Positions 1 to 6,827 of a stretch of 32,093 bases of DNA are shown piece by piece. This DNA comes from a virus. Under the pieces are notes generated by a model, which did no database searches, was not told where the DNA came from, and saw nothing but the letters and a program-made list of their open reading frames with translations. The DNA is taken from positions 1-32,093 of IMG/VR virus record IMGVR_UViG_3300002231_001861; one strand, given 5' to 3'. A program made the translations under genes and the position numbers. Positions within the stretch are counted from its first letter, which is position 1. Every line of letters starts with the position of its first letter.

Positions 1-102
1 AAGGTTGTTTCAATAAAACACATAGGTAAGATGGATACATATGATATATGTTGTGATGACCCTTATCATAACTTTGTTGCTAATGGTATGGTTGTGCATA
101 AC
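1..102 (+). other. C-terminal end of an intein (N-terminal part lies left of the window)
   Basis: The reading frame is open from base 1 and reads KVVSIKHIGK, then MDTYDICC, then PYHNFVANGMVVHN, directly followed by SGKT. This is the standard C-terminal splicing region of Hint-type inteins: block F (YDI...HNFVANG) and block G (VVHN) with the terminal Asn at bases 100-102. The +1 residue is Ser (103-105). The host protein resumes at SGKT, so the insertion is inside a Walker A loop. The ATG at 31 is internal to block F and would give too short a C-intein, so it is probably not a real start. Whether the upstream part is contiguous (cis intein, with or without a homing endonuclease) or a separate N-intein gene cannot be seen here. 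Confidence 0.9.
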
Positions 103-1587
103 TCAGGTAAAACAGTTGTGTTTGGAAATATTATACAAGATTATATCAAGAACAATCCTGGAAAAAGTGCTGTTGTTGTATCGCATCTTGGATTACTTAC
201 CAAGCAAACAGGTGACAGATTTGAAAAGGACTGGGGATTTAGTAGCGAGGTACTACAGGCAGACAGGATACCGACAGGAAAATCAAACTGTATTATCACA
301 ACTATGCAATCGTTTAGAGATGAGAACAAGGTTAAGAGATGGTCAAAGAATATGGGATCATTCTCTGGATCCTCGAGCTTTACCAATGTTGGGTTGATAA
401 TAATTGACGAGGCACATTATGTAGGTTCACAATCCTACGACAGTATCATGTGTATGTTTCCTGATGCGGTTATAATAGGGTTCACAGCTACTCCGTTTAG
501 GGGCAACAAGTTAATGACTAATATGTTTGAACGTGTAGCCTACACTATATCAATGGGGGATCTTATAGACCAGGGGTACTTAGTTCCACCAAAACTTAAG
601 CTAACACCGTTTAACACTGCCGATCCTGCTGAGTTGTATGCAGGAATAGTTGAGGTTATAAAGAATCATCCAGATGAAAAGATAGTTGTTTACTTGAAAA
701 CAATAGCTGATGCTGAGGAATGCAGGAATATAATAGTCGATAATGGATTTACCTGTAGTGCTATAACGTCAAAGTTTAAAGGAAAGAATAGGGATTTGCT
801 ACTGGAAGAATACAGGAGTGGTAATGGGCCACAGGTCTTGACGACTGTTGATGTGCTAACAGCAGGTTTCGACTCTCCTAATTTATCTGTAATAATAATG
901 CCATACAAGGTTGGATCTGTTACTACCTATTTGCAAAGGGTAGGTCGTGGACTTAGGATTAATCCTGGAAAAACCCATTGTGACATCTATGTTGGTGGAA
1001 AAAACCCTAAACTTGATGGCGGTTTCTGGGAAAGAATAACAAGACAAATGCTTAAGCAGGGCAGAAATGAATACGATAACTATCTTGATGATCTTGATTT
1101 TTTAAAGGATGAGTTGTCCGAAGAGGAATACGAATGGACTGTTGATGTTGTTAATATGGCCAAGGCTGTTGGTAAAAAAAACATGAATGGCTTATTCGAG
1201 TGCATAATAAACAAGGAGTTCCCTGTTGATCTGCTTAATACTTTTATAGAGAATCATCCAATAGTTCCAAACAAGAAGCTATTAAAGATGAGACTAACAG
1301 ATAAACAGTTTGACAAATTAGACCAGTTTGGTATTGATGGTAGTTGCTTGTCAAGAGGCGAGGCAATGTCTACAATAGCTAGTATCATAAGGAAAGAGGG
1401 TACATACGACAAGAGGGATATTGTACCAAGCGGTAAATATAAGGGATACTTTTTTAATGAGGTTCCGACATCGTATTGGAGTATGCTTGGTGGAAAGATT
1501 GGCGGTTTTAAGTACAGCAAGTCTGCAGGAAAGTCTGGCGGTCTTGTGGATAAATATAATGATTTCAAAAGGAGGAATAATTTATGA
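1..1587 (+). CDS. SF2 DEAD/DEAH-box helicase, C-terminal part downstream of an intein (5' partial)
   Basis: This is an ATP-dependent helicase of superfamily 2 (XPB/ResIII-like), probably used in phage DNA replication or recombination. Counting from the Met at base 31, the motifs are Walker A remnant SGKT (25-28), DEAH (126-129), TAT (152-154) and QRVGRGLR motif VI (302-309). These form two RecA-like domains in canonical order. The start of the helicase, including the first Gly residues of the P-loop, lies left of the window on the N-extein, and splicing must rejoin the P-loop before the enzyme can bind ATP. Near residue 470 a GKYKGYFFNEVPTSYW segment resembles the GKYKG motif of DUF3820-like tails found on nucleic-acid enzymes. 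The stop overlaps the next gene by ATGA, and that gene's AGGAGG ribosome site lies inside this one. Confidence 0.93.
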   Translation, partial: KVVSIKHIGKMDTYDICCDDPYHNFVANGMVVHNSGKTVVFGNIIQDYIKNNPGKSAVVVSHLGLLTKQTGDRFEKDWGFSSEVLQADRIPTGKSNCIITTMQSFRDENKVKRWSKNMGSFSGSSSFTNVGLIIIDEAHYVGSQSYDSIMCMFPDAVIIGFTATPFRGNKLMTNMFERVAYTISMGDLIDQGYLVPPKLKLTPFNTADPAELYAGIVEVIKNHPDEKIVVYLKTIADAEECRNIIVDNGFTCSAITSKFKGKNRDLLLEEYRSGNGPQVLTTVDVLTAGFDSPNLSVIIMPYKVGSVTTYLQRVGRGLRINPGKTHCDIYVGGKNPKLDGGFWERITRQMLKQGRNEYDNYLDDLDFLKDELSEEEYEWTVDVVNMAKAVGKKNMNGLFECIINKEFPVDLLNTFIENHPIVPNKKLLKMRLTDKQFDKLDQFGIDGSCLSRGEAMSTIASIIRKEGTYDKRDIVPSGKYKGYFFNEVPTSYWSMLGGKIGGFKYSKSAGKSGGLVDKYNDFKRRNNL

Positions 1588-1910
1588 TTAATTTAAAAAA
1601 TTTCATGTTGTTTAATGAGTTCGGAACATCTGTTTCGCTATTGGCTGACAGGACTGATTTGCCACCAAGGGCAAAACTTGCCCTAATGAACATATACAAG
1701 CACTTTCAGCAAAGGCTTTTAGATATAGAGGACGTTAGGCCAAAGGTTAAAAACGAAAATGAAAAGCTATCAGTGGAGCAAATAGATGAATTTGACTCAT
1801 TGCTAAAGTCTGATTTTAGCTTTTTGTCTGACAAGATTTGCATAGAAGATGTCGTTGAGTTATTATCTACAAAAGATCTAATGTTGTTAGATCCAATCAT
1901 AAAGGAGTAA
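1584..1910 (+). CDS. conserved-type small phage protein, 108 aa, function unknown
   Basis: The gene overlaps the helicase stop by four bases (ATGA) and has a strong AAAGGAGG site about 8 bases upstream, so the two are translationally coupled. The protein is acidic and helical. It begins with an LPPRAKLALMNIYKHFQQRL segment and ends in a pattern of evenly spaced Ile/Leu/Asp residues (KICIEDVVELLSTKDLMLLDP). That layout resembles a group of short phage proteins of unknown role (DUF1617-like in my recollection). No catalytic motif, signal peptide or membrane segment is visible. The resemblance is by pattern only. Confidence 0.75.
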   Translation: MINLKNFMLFNEFGTSVSLLADRTDLPPRAKLALMNIYKHFQQRLLDIEDVRPKVKNENEKLSVEQIDEFDSLLKSDFSFLSDKICIEDVVELLSTKDLMLLDPIIKE

Positions 1911-1913
1911 TAT

Positions 1914-2120
1914 ATGAAAGCAGTATTAATTGCAGTAATGAAAGCACTTGGTTTAAGAAAACTAGTAATTGGATTAATGGAGGATGCTGTTAAGCCAGCA
2001 CTTGAAAGACTTGTCGCAAGAACAGATAGTCAATTTGACGACAAGGCTATGAAGGCTTTGTTCCCATTACTTGAAGATGAACTAGTTAAAGTTGTTGACA
2101 AGTTAGTAAGCAAGCTATAG
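1914..2120 (+). CDS. small amphipathic helical protein, 68 aa, unknown
   Basis: The start is set by AAAGGAG seven bases upstream, and the gene begins three bases after the preceding stop. The product is almost all helix-forming residues: a basic hydrophobic N-terminus (MKAVLIAVMKALGLRKLVIG), an acidic middle, and a Leu/Val/Lys heptad-like end (LLEDELVKVVDKLVSKL). It could be a membrane-surface or oligomerising helix protein. I do not recognise the family. It is the last gene before an inverted repeat and an intrinsic terminator, and so closes the helicase transcription unit. Confidence 0.7.
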   Translation: MKAVLIAVMKALGLRKLVIGLMEDAVKPALERLVARTDSQFDDKAMKALFPLLEDELVKVVDKLVSKL

Positions 2121-2124
2121 TATT

Positions 2125-2143
2125 AAGGAGTTTCAAACTCCTT
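2125..2143 (+). repeat. perfect inverted repeat just after the 68-aa gene
   Basis: AAGGAGTT and AACTCCTT flank a three-base centre, giving an 8-bp stem. The following TTGTTA is a poor U tract, so this hairpin is a weak terminator or mRNA 3'-end stabiliser. The better terminator is 30 bases further on. Confidence 0.6.
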
Positions 2144-2170
2144 TGTTACAAATTTAATTCTTCATTTAGG

Positions 2171-2193
2171 CCCCTTACTTGAGGGGTTTTTTT
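2171..2193 (+). terminator. intrinsic terminator of the helicase operon
   Basis: CCCCTT and GAGGGG pair across an ACTT loop and are followed by seven T. The innermost pair is U-G in a + strand transcript and would be C-A in the opposite strand, which supports rightward use. Confidence 0.85.
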
Positions 2194-2207
2194 GTTTATG
2201 GTACAAT
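2179..2207 (+). promoter_or_regulatory. sigma70-like promoter for the 2214 gene pair, overlapping the terminator
   Basis: TTGAGG (2179-2184), a 17-base spacer and TACAAT (2202-2207). The -35 box lies in the 3' arm of the preceding terminator and the spacer contains its T run. The expected transcription start, six to seven bases after the -10, coincides with the ATG at 2214, so the mRNA would be leaderless. No Shine-Dalgarno sequence precedes that ATG. Confidence 0.55.
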
Positions 2208-2213
2208 CTTATC

Positions 2214-2396
2214 ATGCAATGGTTAGTTAAATTAATACTAGATTACCTATTATCAAAAATACCTGGACTAATATCTAAAGTCTTTGGTTACTTTAAAACA
2301 CTGTCTAAAAACAAGAAGGTCGACAATGCTGTTAAGGATATTAAATCTGCTAATAATAAACATGATCTTGATGACTCTTTTGATAAGCTGCCATAG
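2214..2396 (+). CDS. small membrane-associated protein, 60 aa; possible lysis/inner-spanin-like partner
   Basis: The N-terminal 25 residues are hydrophobic and amphipathic (MQWLVKLILDYLLSKIPGLI). A Lys-rich, then Asp-rich helical tail follows and ends DDSFDKLP. The size and layout resemble short phage proteins encoded just upstream of a small lipoprotein in lysis regions. The 3' end overlaps the lipoprotein gene by 71 bases in another frame, which is the architecture of Rz/Rz1-type spanin pairs. The periplasmic coiled coil is very short for an inner spanin, so a pore-forming or regulatory membrane peptide is the main alternative. There is no ribosome-binding site, and the start probably coincides with the transcript end. 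Confidence 0.6.
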   Translation: MQWLVKLILDYLLSKIPGLISKVFGYFKTLSKNKKVDNAVKDIKSANNKHDLDDSFDKLP

Positions 2397-2616
2397 CGTA
2401 GACTTATCGCCAGTTAGAAACCTACAACGATGCATGGTTCAAGTTGAGTACCACAATTGCAGGTGCCATCGTTATGACTTTGCTACTGGTAAGCGTATTT
2501 CTGAATCAACCGACAATGACATCTCGTATTGCGATAAATATATATCAATATCACCTGACGACTGGGCTGCTGTTGATAATCTTTTAAATAAAATGAGAGC
2601 ATCTAAGCACAAGTAA
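2326..2616 (+). CDS. Cys-rich lipoprotein, 96 aa; candidate outer-spanin-like lysis protein
   Basis: From the ATG at 2326 the product has a short basic start (MLLR), a hydrophobic stretch and a lipobox LISC with the acceptor Cys at residue 22. It should therefore be exported and lipidated. Other Cys residues are at 36, 45, 47 (a CRC motif) and 69, suggesting disulfides. The C-terminal part contains SPDDW and a basic tail. I chose 2326 because AGAAGG lies six bases upstream. An in-frame TTG at 2284 would put 14 charged residues before the signal. The gene begins inside the upstream 60-aa gene (+1 frame). An outer-spanin role is inferred from position, lipobox and overlap. The family is not identified. 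Confidence 0.65.
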   Translation: MLLRILNLLIINMILMTLLISCHSVDLSPVRNLQRCMVQVEYHNCRCHRYDFATGKRISESTDNDISYCDKYISISPDDWAAVDNLLNKMRASKHK

Positions 2617-2630
2617 TTACTTATTTTTTT
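2611..2630 (+). terminator. weak intrinsic terminator after the lipoprotein gene
   Basis: The palindrome AAGTAATTACTT includes the stop codon and is followed by A and seven T. The stem is short and AT-only, so termination would be inefficient. Confidence 0.4.
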
Positions 2631-2652
2631 AACTTTATTTCAAATTAGCCTA

Positions 2653-2681
2653 TTGTCATAGTGTAATTGCCATGCTAAAAT
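2653..2681 (+). promoter_or_regulatory. strong sigma70-like promoter with extended -10, reading into a structured segment
   Basis: TTGTCA (2653-2658, 5 of 6 consensus), exactly 17 bases, then TAAAAT (2676-2681, 5 of 6) preceded by TGC, an extended -10. No convincing protein gene follows. The predicted start near 2687 opens directly onto a G+C-rich run of hairpins. Confidence 0.65.
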
Positions 2682-2686
2682 ATTTA

Positions 2687-2872
2687 CACCGAAAACGTGG
2701 TGCAGGTGTCCAAGGCACGGACGCCGCGGCAGTCTGCTACTTACTACCTAACTTCTTACGAAGTGACCTTCTACCCTGTAAAACCCTTATGTATCCTGCC
2801 CTGTCAGGGTACTTAGGTTGTAGTTATGTATCCCATGGTAATGGGTATCTAGGGTATGTATGTCATACCTAG
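2687..2872 (+). ncRNA. candidate structured non-coding RNA (end uncertain)
   Basis: This segment lies downstream of a good promoter and has no ribosome-binding site or recognisable ORF. Its first 51 bases (2687-2737) are about two-thirds G+C in an AT-rich genome. Hairpins read by eye: CACC/GGTG near 2687-2702; a 7-bp stem GGTGTCC (2705-2711) with GGACGCC (2719-2725); ACTTC/GAAGT (2751-2764) with a TTAC loop; TACCCTG (2772-2778) with CAGGGTA (2805-2811), which competes with CCCTGTCAGGG (2799-2809); CCCAT/ATGGG (2832-2845); and CTAG-GTATG/CATAC-CTAG (2849-2872, one bulged G). The second stem contains a U-G pair on this strand that would be C-A on the other, favouring + strand RNA. From 2787 on it is antisense to the metallophosphoesterase gene. 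No T-run terminator is seen, so the 3' end is a guess. A convergent-operon boundary structure is the main alternative. Confidence 0.45.
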
Positions 2873-3569
2873 CAAAGTCAAACATACCATTCTTAACATT
2901 AGTAAGAACTGTAGTACCTCTCCAGTGATGGTTGTTATGGTTTTTATAGTTCTCGTCATGTAGGTAACTTGATCCAGATATAAGAGCTTGTATCCTTTTG
3001 TTCTTCTCTGTTATCTCTTCATGGTATTCCCATCCCTGTTTGTGTCCTACTACACAGCTACAATGCTTCTTTGCTATTAATTGTCTTGCTGTTCCGATTG
3101 CATTAGCGTTGTTTAGGTTTTGGAAAAAGTGCGTGAAAAGTACACCACCTATAGACTTAACCTCGCGGAAAGGGACAACTTCATCCCATCCTGTATAATC
3201 GAAGTCAAACTCATTCATAAGTTCTATAAGCTCATCGGGGCCGTATTCCAATGCTCTGTTACGTCTGTCCTCATGGTTACCCTTGAATATGATCTTCTTG
3301 CACAGCTTTCTATTGTCTGGCCACATTAGATCCAATATACTATTAAACTCACGTAATGCTTTATTACCAGCTCGTATATCAGAAAGGTACGACTTTGTTC
3401 TATGTGACTTTTTACCTTTGTCATATTTTGACAGAGAAGGCATATCCCAATGGTCTCCTATGTGAACTATAATATCAGGCTTAACCTCACATATATGGTA
3501 CGCAATTGGTACTAATGGGTTTCTTACTCCAGGTTTAACCTGAGTATCACCTATCTTATAAATGTTCAT
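2787..3569 (-). CDS. calcineurin-like metallophosphoesterase, 260 aa
   Basis: The order of motifs is that of phage metallophosphoesterases: IGDTQ (6-10), HIGDHWD (36-42), KGNHE (96-100), FTHFF with His147, and VVGHKQ (173-178). Most of the two-metal site is present, but the usual His after the first Asp is Gln10 and the final GHxH reads GHKQ, so metal binding may be altered. A MPSLSKYDKGKK segment after the second motif is typical of phage versions. The substrate is unknown (nucleotide, nucleic acid or phosphoprotein). It is the last gene of the late operon, and its ATG overlaps the preceding stop (TAATG). The last 20 residues lie in the hairpin-rich DNA and look like a late-acquired tail. 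Confidence 0.85.
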   Translation of the reverse strand: MNIYKIGDTQVKPGVRNPLVPIAYHICEVKPDIIVHIGDHWDMPSLSKYDKGKKSHRTKSYLSDIRAGNKALREFNSILDLMWPDNRKLCKKIIFKGNHEDRRNRALEYGPDELIELMNEFDFDYTGWDEVVPFREVKSIGGVLFTHFFQNLNNANAIGTARQLIAKKHCSCVVGHKQGWEYHEEITEKNKRIQALISGSSYLHDENYKNHNNHHWRGTTVLTNVKNGMFDFARYDIHTLDTHYHGIHNYNLSTLTGQDT

Positions 3570-3937
3570 TACATCAACCCAAGTAAGCCCCTTAAGAACA
3601 TCTTAAGGCTTTCCTTCTCTTCATGCTCATGTCCACAATTTTCGCCATATTCGGACATTCCAAGAATACCTTTTGGGTTAGCTTTGAATTTTTGCTTTAA
3701 TATCTTATCTTCCGTTTCTCCAAGATCATCTATCTCAGAGTTTCTATCTTGCGGATTTTCCCCATTGTTTAGATCTGGCTCAACATCTCCATCAGATTCA
3801 TCTCTTTCAGACTTAGAGCTTTCATCAGCATCATCTGCAGGATCATTTATCTCGTTCATATCCTCACCCATTTTCTTTAAATCCTCAATAGACTTTGGCG
3901 CACGATTAACCTTTTTAACTTTAATTAACAAACCCAT
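3569..3937 (-). CDS. acidic low-complexity protein, 122 aa, unknown
   Basis: The start at 3937 is chosen because AAGGAGAT lies seven bases upstream; an ATG seven codons earlier has no such site. The basic N-terminus (MGLLIKVKKVNRAPKS) is followed by about 60 mostly Asp/Glu/Ser residues, then a short C-terminal helix (MFLRGLLGLM). The profile is of a disordered adaptor-like protein. It sits between the large internal virion protein and the metallophosphoesterase and may be a minor virion component. No known domain is recognised. Confidence 0.7.
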   Translation of the reverse strand: MGLLIKVKKVNRAPKSIEDLKKMGEDMNEINDPADDADESSKSERDESDGDVEPDLNNGENPQDRNSEIDDLGETEDKILKQKFKANPKGILGMSEYGENCGHEHEEKESLKMFLRGLLGLM

Positions 3938-3947
3938 ACAGATCTCC

Positions 3948-6827
3948 TTATAATCCAATTAAACTTTTTTTACTTCTATCTTTCAGTTTCTGGAGAGCCT
4001 TTCTCCTTTTAACTGTTCTTTTAAACAAATCAAGTCTTTCTCTTTGTCTTATCGGAAGCACTTTGTTTCCAATAGTAACAGCGGTATCCTTGCCCTTATT
4101 TACTACATCATTACGTGATCCAAGTATTTGATCCAATATTGGAACAGGTGCGAGATTACCTCTTATATTATCTATTGTTCCAGAAAAGTCTGACGTGGTT
4201 ATAAGGTTTCCTTTCTTATCCCTACCAGTTCCAGGCAAAACAGACTCTAACGCAAGAGATCTCGAGAATAACTTCTTTGTTCCAAACTTAGATCCGCTTG
4301 GTCTAACATTTTGGTCTAGTCCAAATTCTTTATTACGCAGATTTTCTACAATAGTTTTTAAAACAGGGTCAAGCTTGCCACCAAAGTTCCTTGCAGAGAA
4401 ATTATCTAAAGCATCAACAAGAGATACGTTAGGTGTTTGTATTATGTCATTTCCATCGTTTGATATTCTGTAAAATGAATCCAACATCCAATCAGGTATC
4501 CCTTTTCTTTCCTCTTCTGTCGGAGCCCTTCCTGTTGATCTAATAGCACGAACTGTTTTTAATATACCTGCACCATTGTTCTCTATCTCTCTAAGGTAAA
4601 ATGCAAGGTTTTTTGAATAAAACGAATAGAAAGGAACAATTCTCTTAAGCACCTTCTCTTCAAAAGCACTAAGATTTGAATAATCAAAAAAGGTTTCATT
4701 GGTAAGGTCTTTTGCATCGTCTATGATTTGTCTTATCTCTGGTATGCTTTCGTGAACATTAAGAATACCTTTCTCTTTTACAATCTTTAAAAGGTTTTTA
4801 TTTTTAGCTATTCTATGATTTACAATATCGTTAAAAAAAGAAACCCTCGCTCCATTCTCAACAGTACGTCCATATCTTCCGACTGTATTATTTAAAACAT
4901 TCTGATACCCTTCAATTGTTTTAGCAATCTTTCCTGGAGTTTCCTTCTTTATCATCTTCTTGATTTTAAGTATATCGTCAGGGTTTTCCGTTTTAGCAAG
5001 TATAGCATTTAGTTTAGCCAGTCTTGTTTCGGATCCAGTTCTTTTTAACATATCATCAAAGAAGTTTGTATCAAGGACACCAACTTTATTTGCCAGATAT
5101 ATAGACTCATCGGCAACATCCAAATGCTTGAACCCATTATTGGGCGAGGTCATCTTGAACAACTTCCTAAAGGTTTTACTTACGGGCAACTGGTCAAAGG
5201 CAACACCTGCACCTCTTTTTACACCAAGCTTCATCATAGCCCTAACCGAGTTTTCAAACATATTGTTTTTTATCCACGATGTACTAGCTAGAAGAACTGA
5301 CGACTTCCATAGTCTTCTATATTTATCCCAAGCATTGATAGCATTATCAAACTTTCCACCATTTTTTTCACCAAACAAAACCTTTGTTCCGTTTACTTCT
5401 ATAGCTCTGTTTATATCAAATGCTTTCTTGTGCAGCCTATCTGCCATTGATCTTGTAAAGTTATCCGCCCCAGTCTTAATCCTTTTATCAAGAGTAAGAA
5501 AACCAGATGTATCCTCCATTACCCTTTGAACCATACCAGATACGTGTTTAGCATCGTCTTTTAATCTGTATATATCCTTTATTGAGTCAGGAAGTAATAT
5601 CTCTGTTGAATGAAAATCTAAAGGTACGACATCAAATACCTGCTCATTACTTCCTAATTTATTTAAAAGCTTGGGACGCTCTATATTAAACTTCTTTATA
5701 AGCTCCCTATTATCATGCACGTACCTGTTTACAAAATCCCTCATTTTAGTGTCACCAGACTTTTTCAAAACAGCATCAACCTGCTGCCCTACTGACGTGT
5801 TAACCTTTGCAGTTATTTCGTTAAGCTCGCTAAGGTTTAATTTCTTAACAGTTTTACTACCCTCTGGTATAAGTTTGTTTTTTTCTTTCAGTGTAAAATC
5901 AATAAGCTTGTTTCTAAGTATAACAGAGTCAGACTTTGCACTATCAACTGTCTTTGTGAACGATTCTAATATTGAGTCAGTATCGCTTGCCTTCATATCT
6001 TTAAAAAACGAAGTCCTTGTTTCAAGGTATGCGTCTTTCATTATCTTTGAGTGCTTGTCAAATTCTTTCTGCATACGAAAGGCTTCAGAAGGTTTAATCT
6101 CTCTTAACCCCTTACCTGCTTTTGTCATCGAAAAGTATTCGTCACCTAATGTTGATTTTGTCATTGCATCGTAGAATGTGTCGCCAAGTTTACCCAGTGC
6201 CTTAACACCATCTTTTGTAAGATAGTGTGACAATGCACCAACGGCAAATCCTCTTCCTATTGCGTTTAGGGAATTTGATAAGGCATTTTCATCAAGTCTT
6301 GCACCAGATAATCCTATTGCAGATCCAACAACACCCCTAGTAAGTATTGAGCTTATAGCGGTCTTTGTCAGGTTCCTTCCTTTACCTAATCCTTTTATCA
6401 AAGCCATTCCTGGAACCCATGTTAATGGATCCAATGCACTTTCTACAGCGAAGTTTAATACAAAGTTTGATGCGTTATTAATAAATCCGTCATTGCTTAT
6501 TGGTTTTAGTCCGACTTTTTTTATTAGATCATTCTTGAAACTATTAGTGTCTACGAATTTTGTCCCTCTTATTATATCCATAACATCTACATCTTTGACT
6601 GACTCTAGGCCAATTAACTCTCCTGCGGCATTTAGCCCAAGAGATGATGACTTGTTGAATATATCTATTACATTTTCAAATAATGTCTGAGCAGGTGGAG
6701 CAACACCTTCTGCTCCAGTTTCGTCACCAAATGAAAAGCTCCCTCTATCAAACGAGAAACCTTTGCTGTCGTCTAAACTAAAATTGCTTTGACTATTAAG
6801 ATCTTCGTCAAGGTTAAAACCTGCCAT
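3948..6827 (-). CDS. large internal virion / ejection-type protein, 959 aa
   Basis: This is the biggest protein of the window. It has a Ser/Phe/Gly-rich acidic N-terminus (1-45), small-residue hydrophobic stretches between 120 and 200, and long helical regions. A segment at 502-527 (KYRRLWKSSVLLASTSW...KNNMFENS) and one at 714-741 (FDYSNLSAF...KRIVPFYSFYSKNL) are typical of large phage internal proteins carrying an LPD38-like domain. The expected role is to sit inside the capsid and form a DNA conduit during ejection, as T7 gp15/gp16 do. No lytic transglycosylase motif is visible. The start is supported by AGGA eight bases upstream. The gene follows the 331-aa gene directly, without any spacer. 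Confidence 0.75.
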   Translation of the reverse strand: MAGFNLDEDLNSQSNFSLDDSKGFSFDRGSFSFGDETGAEGVAPPAQTLFENVIDIFNKSSSLGLNAAGELIGLESVKDVDVMDIIRGTKFVDTNSFKNDLIKKVGLKPISNDGFINNASNFVLNFAVESALDPLTWVPGMALIKGLGKGRNLTKTAISSILTRGVVGSAIGLSGARLDENALSNSLNAIGRGFAVGALSHYLTKDGVKALGKLGDTFYDAMTKSTLGDEYFSMTKAGKGLREIKPSEAFRMQKEFDKHSKIMKDAYLETRTSFFKDMKASDTDSILESFTKTVDSAKSDSVILRNKLIDFTLKEKNKLIPEGSKTVKKLNLSELNEITAKVNTSVGQQVDAVLKKSGDTKMRDFVNRYVHDNRELIKKFNIERPKLLNKLGSNEQVFDVVPLDFHSTEILLPDSIKDIYRLKDDAKHVSGMVQRVMEDTSGFLTLDKRIKTGADNFTRSMADRLHKKAFDINRAIEVNGTKVLFGEKNGGKFDNAINAWDKYRRLWKSSVLLASTSWIKNNMFENSVRAMMKLGVKRGAGVAFDQLPVSKTFRKLFKMTSPNNGFKHLDVADESIYLANKVGVLDTNFFDDMLKRTGSETRLAKLNAILAKTENPDDILKIKKMIKKETPGKIAKTIEGYQNVLNNTVGRYGRTVENGARVSFFNDIVNHRIAKNKNLLKIVKEKGILNVHESIPEIRQIIDDAKDLTNETFFDYSNLSAFEEKVLKRIVPFYSFYSKNLAFYLREIENNGAGILKTVRAIRSTGRAPTEEERKGIPDWMLDSFYRISNDGNDIIQTPNVSLVDALDNFSARNFGGKLDPVLKTIVENLRNKEFGLDQNVRPSGSKFGTKKLFSRSLALESVLPGTGRDKKGNLITTSDFSGTIDNIRGNLAPVPILDQILGSRNDVVNKGKDTAVTIGNKVLPIRQRERLDLFKRTVKRRKALQKLKDRSKKSLIGL

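Noticed and set aside
41-397. 118-aa + strand ORF inside the helicase
   Set aside because: It is a different frame of the helicase/intein, which has clear motifs throughout.
2617-2786. Terminator for the - strand late operon after its last gene
   Set aside because: I looked for a hairpin with a T run in - strand orientation. The stems have no U tract, and the main one gains a C-A mismatch on this strand.
2700-2790. tRNA or phi29-type packaging RNA
   Set aside because: There is no acceptor/T-loop pattern, and no sequence match to the packaging-RNA arms I know. Only the approximate size is similar.
2672-2872. 66-aa + strand ORF across the structured segment
   Set aside because: There is no ribosome-binding site, the composition follows the hairpins, and the ATG lies within the -10 region. 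RNA structure explains the sequence better.
4960-5529. 189-aa + strand ORF
   Set aside because: It is antisense to the 959-aa virion protein, with shadow-type Ser/Leu/Phe-rich composition and no ribosome site.
5671-6174. 167-aa + strand ORF
   Set aside because: It is a mirror of the helical Lys/Asp-rich coding of the opposite strand, with no independent signal.
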